A DNA stretch of 64,000 bases. Origin: Oxalobacteraceae bacterium UBA6018 (GTDB lineage Bacteria; Pseudomonadota; Gammaproteobacteria; Burkholderiales; Burkholderiaceae_D). The notes beneath the pieces were generated by a model. That model saw nothing but the letters and a program-made list of their open reading frames with translations. It did not search any database and was not told the DNA's origin. The stretch is from NCBI GenBank assembly GCA_002428015.1, contig DIZW01000031.1, forward strand, positions 94,099 to 158,098, in the 5' to 3' direction. Position 1 is the first letter of the stretch; the number at the start of each line of letters is the position of its first letter. The position numbers and the translations under genes were made by a program. Below are positions 9,647-16,937 of the stretch, one piece after another.

Positions 9647-9676
9647 CCTCCCGCGACCGGCGACGGTCGCGGGAGG
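9647..9676. terminator. 12-bp perfect hairpin between TBDR and GH35 genes
   Basis: Arms CCTCCCGCGACC (9647-9658) and GGTCGCGGGAGG (9665-9676) enclose a 6-nt loop. On the minus strand the T-run (ATTTTTT) starts only about 10 nt after the stem, so it is not a standard terminator. It may cause partial termination or protect the 3' end of the TBDR message, letting receptor and enzyme levels differ. Confidence 0.5.
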
Positions 9677-9732
9677 CCTTTCCGCAGGAAAAGCTAACAA
9701 CGGGACCCGCGCCAGGCGGCCCCGCCGGCGGC

Positions 9733-12700
9733 TTAGAACGCGTAGTTCATCTGCGCCCCGAAGCTGCGGCCGGTGTAGAACGCGGCGCGCAACTTCATGC
9801 CGATCGCCTGCTGCATGTACTGCTTGTAGACCTGGTTGGTCAGATTGCCGACTTGGCCGGCCAAGCGCAGGTTGTCGGTGATCTTGTACTGCACGCCCAG
9901 GTCGAACTGGCCGTATGCGCCACCCCAGGTCGGCAGACCGTAGTTGACCGAATAGGCATTGCCCTTGTTCGGGCTGGCCGGGTTCTGGTCGATACCATCG
10001 TTGCCGGCCGTGCCGTAGGCGTTGGTGGACTGCAGGTACTTGTCGCGCCAGCTATACGCCAAACGCATCGAGACCGGACCTTTGTCGTACAACAAGGCGA
10101 GGTTGTAGGAGGTCTTCGACATGCCCGACATCGGCAGGTTGCCGAACACGCGGCCGTCCGTGTCGCAGCCTTGCAGGTTGCGAATGGTGTTGGCCTGCAA
10201 GCTGCCGGCAGGCGTGCACCAGCTGCCGGTGATCGGCTGGTGGTACGAGGTGCTGCTGTCGATGTAGGTGAAATTGCCGGCCGCGCCGAGGCCGGACCAG
10301 TTGCCGGGCAGTTTGTCGAAATACGTCTGGAAACCCATTTCGACGCCGGTGAGCTTGGCGTCCTGGCCGTTGGTCGGCCCCGTGACCATGAAGTCGTAAG
10401 GCTTGCCGTTCACGTCCTTGAGCGTGTAGACCGTGGTCTGCCCGATGATGATGTCCTTGAGGCGCTTGTTGAACACGCCCATCGTCACCGACTTGCCCTT
10501 GCCGAAGTAGTACTCGGCCGTCACGTCGAAGTTGTTCGACATGACAGGATTGAGGAAGGTGTTGCCGCGCAGGCTGCCGTTAAACCCGATCTTGTCGAGG
10601 ACCAGCTGTTTCGTGGTCGCGTCCGTGTGGGTCACGGTATCGATGCTCAGGTTGGTGTAGGCCTGCAACTGGTAGAAGTCCGGCCGCGACATGCCGCGCG
10701 ACATGCCCACGCGGAATTGCAGGTCCTCGCCGACCTTCATGCGCAGGTTCAAGCTCGGCAAGGCCTTGACGTACACGTGTTCGAAGGTCTGCTTGCTCGA
10801 CGCGGCCGGGATGTCCGGCACGCCGGGCACCAGCGGTTTGGTCGGCGGCGTGAACAGCGTGTAGCCGACCGACTCAGGATCGGTGCGGATCACGCGCAGG
10901 CCCACATTGCCATCGATCGGGTAAGGCAGCTTGTCGAAACCGAAGCGCAGCTGGCCGTAGGCGGACTGGGTATGCTCGTGCTGCTCGTTCAGGCCGGTGT
11001 CCAGGCCGAATTTCGGCTGGCTCCAGCTGCAGTCGTTGGTGCGGCCGAACTTCGCGTTGGCTTCCTGGCACAGGGCGGTGTGGTAGGTCTGCACCTTGGC
11101 GGCGCCGTCGGGCGACGCGACCAAGGCCAGGTCAGGCACCAGCACCGGTGCCGGCTGCGGCATGGTGCCGCCGAAGAAGTTCTTGAACGACTGCGTGCTG
11201 ACGTCGCCAGGGAAACGCTTGAACCCGGCGAACTCGGCCAGCGGTTGCCACGAGGCGTTGCCCACCGCCCAACCCTGGGAGACCTCGGTCCATGCGCCGC
11301 CGTCGGGGGTGGACTCGGTGAGCGAGGAGCGCTCGGTGAAGCGCACGCCGAAGCGCAGGTCGTTGAGCACCGGGCTGTCGAAGCTGTACTTGGCGTCCAG
11401 GCGACCCGTGTTCATCTTCGCGATCGCCCGGTCCGCGTGGACCTGGACGAAGCCCCAGTAATAGTTCTTCGGATCGACCAGGTAGTCGCGCGCCGCCTGG
11501 TCGAAGGAGACGTGCGGGATCGAGCCGCTCAGGTCCACCGTCTCGCTCGGCACCCAGCCGCCCGTGCCGATGGTGTTGTCGTAGCCCGAGGTGGTCGCGC
11601 GCACATGCTGCAGGTCGGCGCTGAGGTTCCACTGGTCGTTGACGCGCCAGGTGGTGTGCCAGGACAGGTCACGCGTGTCCGAGTGGCGGCCGCTGGCGCG
11701 CGCGTCGGTGCCCAGGCCCAGGCCGGTGCCGAAGGCCTGGCCGCTGTTGACGGGATCGCGCAAGGTGCCGGTCAGCAGGGCGCCCTGGGCGTCGAAGGTG
11801 GCGCCCGGATCGAGCGTGACGTCTTTCGGATTGGTGCCCTCGAAGAAGCCGTTTTCGCCCGTGTGCATCGCGTACTTCGAGCGCAGGTAGGTCACGTAGG
11901 ACGCGAGCGGGCCCTTCTTCCACTGCAGCGCGCCGTACATGCCGTCACGGGTGCGTTCGAAGGTGTTGGTGCCCCATCCGATGCCTGGAGGGACCCAGTG
12001 CAAGCCGGTGCCGTAGCCGGCCAGGTCGGTGCGCGGAATGTAGGGATTGACCGACAGGCTGTCGCTCTCGGTCTTGATCTGCGAGTGCGCCAGGTCGACC
12101 AGGACGCCGACTTGACCGAAAGCCGTCTCCCAGCGGTCCGAGAACAGGCCGGACAGCGATGGCTGCGACCATTGCTTGCGCAGCGAGGAACGGTAGGTGT
12201 CGGTCGAGAACGAGACCTTGCGTCCCTTGTTGTCGAACGGCAGCGCGGTGCGCAGGTTCACCAGGCCGCCGATGCCGCCCTCGATCTGCTCGGCGGACGG
12301 ATTCTTGTACACGTCCACGCCGGCCAGCAGCTCGGCCGGCACGTCCTCGAAGCTCAGCGAGCGCCCGCCGTTGGCGGAGAACGAGTCGCGGCCATTGAAT
12401 TCGGAACGGACGTTGCCCGCGCCCAGGCCGCGGATCGACACGCCGGTCCCCTCGGCGGCGAAGTGGGCGATGCCGTCGCCCACGCCTTGCTGCGGGTCGA
12501 CCCGGTTCATGGTGCGGTCGATGGTCACGCCGACGACGCGCTGCAGCACCTCCGTGACCGATTTATCAGGTAGCTTGCCGATGTCGTCGGCGACCACGGA
12601 ATCGACGATCTCATCGGCGTTCTGCTTGATCTTCTGGGCGCTGTCCAGCGCGGCGCGCTGGCCTTGGACGAGCACGGTGGTGACGCCCGCGCCATCGGTA

Positions 12701-12792
12701 GTCGCGTCGGCCTGCGCCATCACGGCACCGCTGGCGAGCAGCGCAATCTGAGCCACCCCCATTGCGATGGCTGTTTTCTTCAAGTGTTTCAT
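9733..12792 (-). CDS. TonB-dependent receptor (TIGR01782-like)
   Basis: 1019 residues. The signal peptide ends AVMAQA. An early VTTVLVQGQRAALDSAQKIKQNADEIVDSV segment is typical of the Xanthomonas/Caulobacter sugar TBDR group. The plug contains DKSVTEVLQRVVGVTIDR, VSIRGLGAGNVRSEFNGRDSF and GGIGGLVNLRT. The barrel ends SFGAQMNYAF. GGAG lies 5 nt before the ATG. It heads a minus-strand cluster with GH35, a halogenase-like protein and GH51, so it probably imports a galactose- or arabinose-bearing oligosaccharide released by these or other enzymes (inference). Confidence 0.93.
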   Translation of the reverse strand: MKHLKKTAIAMGVAQIALLASGAVMAQADATTDGAGVTTVLVQGQRAALDSAQKIKQNADEIVDSVVADDIGKLPDKSVTEVLQRVVGVTIDRTMNRVDPQQGVGDGIAHFAAEGTGVSIRGLGAGNVRSEFNGRDSFSANGGRSLSFEDVPAELLAGVDVYKNPSAEQIEGGIGGLVNLRTALPFDNKGRKVSFSTDTYRSSLRKQWSQPSLSGLFSDRWETAFGQVGVLVDLAHSQIKTESDSLSVNPYIPRTDLAGYGTGLHWVPPGIGWGTNTFERTRDGMYGALQWKKGPLASYVTYLRSKYAMHTGENGFFEGTNPKDVTLDPGATFDAQGALLTGTLRDPVNSGQAFGTGLGLGTDARASGRHSDTRDLSWHTTWRVNDQWNLSADLQHVRATTSGYDNTIGTGGWVPSETVDLSGSIPHVSFDQAARDYLVDPKNYYWGFVQVHADRAIAKMNTGRLDAKYSFDSPVLNDLRFGVRFTERSSLTESTPDGGAWTEVSQGWAVGNASWQPLAEFAGFKRFPGDVSTQSFKNFFGGTMPQPAPVLVPDLALVASPDGAAKVQTYHTALCQEANAKFGRTNDCSWSQPKFGLDTGLNEQHEHTQSAYGQLRFGFDKLPYPIDGNVGLRVIRTDPESVGYTLFTPPTKPLVPGVPDIPAASSKQTFEHVYVKALPSLNLRMKVGEDLQFRVGMSRGMSRPDFYQLQAYTNLSIDTVTHTDATTKQLVLDKIGFNGSLRGNTFLNPVMSNNFDVTAEYYFGKGKSVTMGVFNKRLKDIIIGQTTVYTLKDVNGKPYDFMVTGPTNGQDAKLTGVEMGFQTYFDKLPGNWSGLGAAGNFTYIDSSTSYHQPITGSWCTPAGSLQANTIRNLQGCDTDGRVFGNLPMSGMSKTSYNLALLYDKGPVSMRLAYSWRDKYLQSTNAYGTAGNDGIDQNPASPNKGNAYSVNYGLPTWGGAYGQFDLGVQYKITDNLRLAGQVGNLTNQVYKQYMQQAIGMKLRAAFYTGRSFGAQMNYAF

Positions 12793-13172
12793 GAATCTCC
12801 TCTCGATCTTAGTAGACCGACTGCGATGTTCTCGCCGTCAGCATCGTCGCCGCCTTCTGTCGGGCGCATCAGCGGGGCTTGCAGACGCCGTTGGCCTGCA
12901 CGGCGCTCGCACACCGCATGGGTGTAGCGCGCATCGCCTTCGGATGCCGGACCGGCTTGGCCCGGCGCTCCGCGCCACGCGTTCGTTCGCGTGCGTCACA
13001 TCGCCGACGCAGCGCTGACCTCAGCGGCGATAATTCATCGTAATTTGGGCCAACTTTCACCACAATTGCGAAAACCCTCAATACAACAAACGAAATCCAG
13101 GAGTCTGCTCAGCGCGCCAGACCTGGCCGCACGGGTAAGCCGCCATGCAAGCAAGGACATCCGGGAGCCGCC
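12793..13172 (-). promoter_or_regulatory. 380-bp upstream region of the TBDR operon
   Basis: No gene is supported. The half near 13020-13120 is A/T-rich (AATTCATCGTAATTTGGG, AATACAACAAACGAAAT) and most likely holds the TBDR promoter. The half next to the TBDR start is GC-rich leader. I see no clear operator palindrome and no hairpin-plus-T terminator for the halogenase gene upstream. Confidence 0.35.
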
Positions 13173-14654
13173 TCAGCGCGCCAGCATGCCGCGCAGGTAG
13201 GCGTCATGCGTCGGCATGGCCGCGACCGTGGCGGCGATGGCCTCGCGGCGCATTTGCAGGGCGTGCCGCGCCACCGCCGGCGCCACGACGGACAGCGCGG
13301 GGTCGGGGCGATCAGGCCAGTGGCCCATGCCCGCGTGGATCGCCAGCCAGCTGGTGGCGTCGAAGCCCTCCTCGTCGTACTGGTGCAATTGGCTCGATTG
13401 GCGCCAGGCGCGGATCTTGAAGGCCAATGTGTCGGGCAAGTCCATGGTGGCCATCGCGCTCCACAGCGCGCTGTCGCGGCGCGCCGTGAGGCGGTAGTGC
13501 AGGATGATGAAGTCGCGCACGCGCGCGAACTGGCGCGCCATGGCGCCGTTGAAATCGCCCACCTGGGCCGCGCTCGGCACGGCGCCGGACACCAGCAGAT
13601 TCATCAGGCGGCCCAGGGCGCTCTGGACCAGGAAGATGCTGGTCGACTCGAGCGGCTCCAGGAAGCCACCCGACGGGCCCAGCGCGATCACGTTGTCGAC
13701 CCACATGCGGGCCCGGTGGCCGGTGGTGAAGCGCAGCAGGCGCGGCTCGGCGATCGGCGGGCCGTCCATCTGCGCGAGCAACTGCGCCAGCGCGCGCTCT
13801 TCGCAGATGTAGCGGCTGGCGAACACGTGACCGTGGCCGGTGCGGTTGCGCAGAGGAATGCGCCACGCCCAGCCGGCCTCCAGCGCGGTGGCGCGCGTGT
13901 ACGGCGCCAGTTCATCCCCGACGCGCGCGCTGGGACAGGCCCACGCGCGGTCCACCGGCAGCCAGCGGCTGAAATCGATAAAGGGCTCGCCCAGCGCAGC
14001 GCCCAGCAGCAGCGATGCGAAGCCGGAACAGTCGATGAACAGGTCGCCGGCCACCACGCGGCCATCGGTGAGCTTGAGTTCGGAGACGCCGGCGGGGCCG
14101 CGCACGACCTCGACAATGCGCCCCTCGGTGCGGCGCACGCCGCGCGCCAGCGCCAGCTTGCGCAGGTAGGCCGCGTACAACGTGGCGTCGAAATGATAAG
14201 CGTAGTTAAAGCCATTGCCCGCTTGCGTGGAGAGCGCCTGGAAGCGTCCCTGGCTGGCCATCAGGGTGGGCAGGCATTGCTCGCCCAGCCTGCCCAGGCT
14301 GGCGTCGGCAAGCCGGCGGTGCTGTCCCCACAAGGCGTATGGGCCGCTCAACACACCGAAGTCGCCAAAGGTGTGGAAGTAGCTCTCGCCGGGCACACGC
14401 CAGTCCCGGAACTCGATGCCCAGCTTGAAGGTGGCGTTGGTCGCGCGCACAAAATCGGCCTCGTCGATGCCCAGAAGCTGATGGAAGGAGCGGATCGACG
14501 GAAACGTCGCCTCGCCCACGCCGAGAATGCCGATCTCTTCCGATTCGACCAGTTCCACCACGCTGCCCGGCAAGCCGGTCGCCAGCGCCGCCGCCGCCAT
14601 CGAGCCGGCGGCGCCGCCGCCGACCACCACAATGCGCTTGTATGCCAGGTTCAT
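13173..14654 (-). CDS. flavin-dependent tryptophan-halogenase-like protein (PF04820), copy 2
   Basis: 493 residues from ATG 14654, chosen because GGAGG lies 5 nt upstream; the open frame extends further but without a site. The FAD motif IVVVGGGAAGS is at residues 8-18. Catalytic residues are present: Lys in ATFKLGIEF (about K77), WAWRIP (about 262-267), and Glu in FLEPLEST (about E336). It shares the whole family architecture with copy 1 but is clearly diverged from it, for example GESYFHTFGDFG against GNRFFHGFGDFG. It lies just upstream of the second TBDR gene on the same strand, 380 bp apart, and is divergent from the tannase-like gene. The likely role is halogenation or another flavin-based oxidation of an aromatic. 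The substrate is unknown. Confidence 0.86.
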   Translation of the reverse strand: MNLAYKRIVVVGGGAAGSMAAAALATGLPGSVVELVESEEIGILGVGEATFPSIRSFHQLLGIDEADFVRATNATFKLGIEFRDWRVPGESYFHTFGDFGVLSGPYALWGQHRRLADASLGRLGEQCLPTLMASQGRFQALSTQAGNGFNYAYHFDATLYAAYLRKLALARGVRRTEGRIVEVVRGPAGVSELKLTDGRVVAGDLFIDCSGFASLLLGAALGEPFIDFSRWLPVDRAWACPSARVGDELAPYTRATALEAGWAWRIPLRNRTGHGHVFASRYICEERALAQLLAQMDGPPIAEPRLLRFTTGHRARMWVDNVIALGPSGGFLEPLESTSIFLVQSALGRLMNLLVSGAVPSAAQVGDFNGAMARQFARVRDFIILHYRLTARRDSALWSAMATMDLPDTLAFKIRAWRQSSQLHQYDEEGFDATSWLAIHAGMGHWPDRPDPALSVVAPAVARHALQMRREAIAATVAAMPTHDAYLRGMLAR

Positions 14655-15055
14655 GCATGCCTCCGACCGCCAACGACAATCCGCTGGATTATGCGCGATG
14701 AAAATGCTTGCGCCGATAGCAAAAAAACCCAAGCGGCGAATGAAATAACGTAGGCGCGGCCCTGCCCCACCAGCGTCGTCACCGGGCGGCGCGATGCCAC
14801 GCTCAGGCGGGCATGAGCCTTGACAACGCCGAACGGCTTGGTCCATTTCATCCTCATGCCGCACGTTTGGCCTAGAGATTTTTATGAAGAATGAAGGCGG
14901 ACCCATGCACGGCGCGTAGAACTTGCAGGCAAGCCTGAGCCGCCCGGCTGGTCATGCGGCGGCGCCAAATCGTTGAACGGATTGCTGAATTTCATACTTG
15001 CCGCAGGGACAATCGTCTGCGACGATACCGAGGACACTCTCTCGAAAGGATGCGC
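14655..15055. promoter_or_regulatory. 401-bp divergent intergenic region (halogenase 2 / tannase-like)
   Basis: No supported gene. A 68-codon minus-strand frame here (14651-14857) has a possible hydrophobic stretch but no recognised relative. AAGGA at 15046-15050 is the ribosome site for the tannase-like gene. Promoters for both divergent genes should lie here, but I see no clear -35/-10 pair or operator. Confidence 0.35.
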
Positions 15056-16807
15056 ATGCGTACGAAGGTCGATCCACACCGCCATGGGGGCGCCGGCGCG
15101 GCCGGCTTCATGCGCGTGCTGATGATGGGGCGGCGCGGCCGGGCGGGCCCCGGGCCGCGGCCCCTGCTGGCCGCCAGCGCGGTGGCGGCGCTGGCCTCGC
15201 TGTACGGTTGCGGCGGCGCGGCGGCGGCCGCGGCCAGCGCGCCGGTCGCCGTTGTGCCAGTCAAGGTCATGGATTGCGGCGCGGTCAGCACCGCCGCGCT
15301 GTCCATCCCCGGCCTGGTCGTCACCTCCTCCACCCTCATGCCGGTCAGCGGCAACACGCCCGCCCATTGCCGCGTGTTCGGCGCGATCGACCAGCGCACC
15401 GGCGCCGACGGCAAGCCCTACGCCATCGGCTTCGACATCCGCCTGCCCCTGTCCGGCTGGAACGGCAACTTCTTCTATTCCGGCGACGCCGGCGCGGACG
15501 GCAATTTCGGCGCCCCGCTCGGCGACCTCGGCACTGGCCAGCCCGGCAACGCCCTGGCGCTCGGCTACGCCGTCGCCAGCAGCAACGGCGGCCATGACGA
15601 TCCGGGCGGCTTCGACTTGAGCTTCGGCCTCGATCCCCAGGCCCGCGTCGATTACGGCTACCACGCCCTGGGCCGGCTGGCACCGCTGGCCAAGACCATC
15701 GTCGCCCGTTTCTACGGCAGCGCGCCGGCCCGCTCCTATTACATGGGTTGCTCGAAGGGCGGCCAGACCGGCCTGATCGCCGCCACCCGCTTCGCCGACC
15801 AGTTCGACGGCATCGTCGCCGGCGACCCGGGGCTGGACTTGCCCAAGGCCGCCATCGGCGAGCTCTACGACACGCGGCAATTGCTGGCCGTGTCCAGCAC
15901 GGTCGGAAACGCGTTCAGCGCGCGCGACCTGAAACTGGTGGCCGACCGCATCCTGGCCAAGTGCGACGCCCTCGATGGGGCGGCCGACAGCATGGTGAAC
16001 GACCTGGCGGCCTGCAAGGCGGCCTTCGACTTCGCCACCGACGTGCCGCAATGCGCGGCCGGCGCGGTCCCCGACGGCAGTTGCCTGTCCGGGGCGCAGA
16101 AAACCGCCCTGCAGGCGATCTACGCCGGCGCCCGGGATAGCGCCGGCAAGGCGCTCTATTCCGATTGGCCGTGGGACCCGGGCATCGCCGGGGGTAACTG
16201 GGCAGGCTGGAAATTCGGCATCAGTCCCGCCATCGCGCCCCTATCGATGGGCAATATCTTCTCGACGCCGCCGACCGCCGTCACGGGCCAGAACGCGGCC
16301 AGCTACGTCGCCGCCTTCGACTTCGACGCGGCCAACCGCCTCATCTACGGCACCTCCGCCACCTACGCCGAAGCGCCGATGGCGATCATGGCGCCGCCCA
16401 ACCCCAGCCACCTGGACCTGCTCAAGGCCAAGGGCAAGCTGATCGTCTATCACGGCGCGGGCGATCCGGTGTTCTCGGTGAACCACTCGATCGCGTGGTA
16501 CCAGGGCTTGATGGCGGCCGACCCGAAGGTGGCCGATTACGCGCGCCTGTTCGTGGTGCCCGGCATGAACCATTGCGGCGGCGGACCTGCCACAGACCAG
16601 CTGGACGTGTTCAGCGCGATGGTGAACTGGGTCGAGCGCGGCGTGGCGCCCGACAGCGTCAACGCCACTGTCAGCGGCGGCAACGGCGACCGTCCGGCGG
16701 CGTGGTCGGCCACGCGCAGCCGCCCGCTCTGCCCCTATCCGAAGAAGGCCGTCCTCAAGCAAGGGGCGACCGACCTGGAAAGCGCGGCCAGCTTCGTCTG
16801 CTCATAA
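15056..16807 (+). CDS. tannase / feruloyl esterase family lipoprotein
   Basis: 583 residues from ATG 15056, which has AAGGA 5 nt upstream; upstream in-frame ATGs lack a usable site. The N-terminus is long and basic, then a hydrophobic stretch ends in a lipobox-like LYGCGG, suggesting a lipoprotein. Tannase-family motifs are clear: the nucleophile region YYMGCSKGGQTGL (Cys-Ser pair), GAGDPVFS with the likely Asp, and VPGMNHCGGGP with His-Cys. In this family the two Cys form the disulfide that links Ser and His. Expected activity is hydrolysis of galloyl, feruloyl or related esters. In a plant-glycan region it would remove phenolic esters from hemicellulose or pectin side chains (inference). 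Confidence 0.85.
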   Translation: MRTKVDPHRHGGAGAAGFMRVLMMGRRGRAGPGPRPLLAASAVAALASLYGCGGAAAAAASAPVAVVPVKVMDCGAVSTAALSIPGLVVTSSTLMPVSGNTPAHCRVFGAIDQRTGADGKPYAIGFDIRLPLSGWNGNFFYSGDAGADGNFGAPLGDLGTGQPGNALALGYAVASSNGGHDDPGGFDLSFGLDPQARVDYGYHALGRLAPLAKTIVARFYGSAPARSYYMGCSKGGQTGLIAATRFADQFDGIVAGDPGLDLPKAAIGELYDTRQLLAVSSTVGNAFSARDLKLVADRILAKCDALDGAADSMVNDLAACKAAFDFATDVPQCAAGAVPDGSCLSGAQKTALQAIYAGARDSAGKALYSDWPWDPGIAGGNWAGWKFGISPAIAPLSMGNIFSTPPTAVTGQNAASYVAAFDFDAANRLIYGTSATYAEAPMAIMAPPNPSHLDLLKAKGKLIVYHGAGDPVFSVNHSIAWYQGLMAADPKVADYARLFVVPGMNHCGGGPATDQLDVFSAMVNWVERGVAPDSVNATVSGGNGDRPAAWSATRSRPLCPYPKKAVLKQGATDLESAASFVCS

Positions 16808-16937
16808 ACGCGGCCGGGCAGCCGGGCGCGCGCCCGGTTTGATGGCGCGCGTACGCTGGTCCGCCACATAGCTCGTCAGCGGCGAATTGTTCAGGCTGCC
16901 CAGGACCTTGGCGGATCGTCCGCAACTACTGGCGGCC

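Noticed and set aside
9517..12573. 1018-codon plus-strand open frame opposite the second TBDR
   Set aside because: Antisense shadow of a receptor with clear signal peptide, plug and barrel; its own composition is low-complexity and matches nothing.
14651..14857. 68-codon minus-strand frame with a hydrophobic stretch upstream of halogenase 2
   Set aside because: GAGG sits directly on the ATG, there is no recognisable relative, and it overlaps the ribosome site and first base of the halogenase gene; not enough to call a gene.
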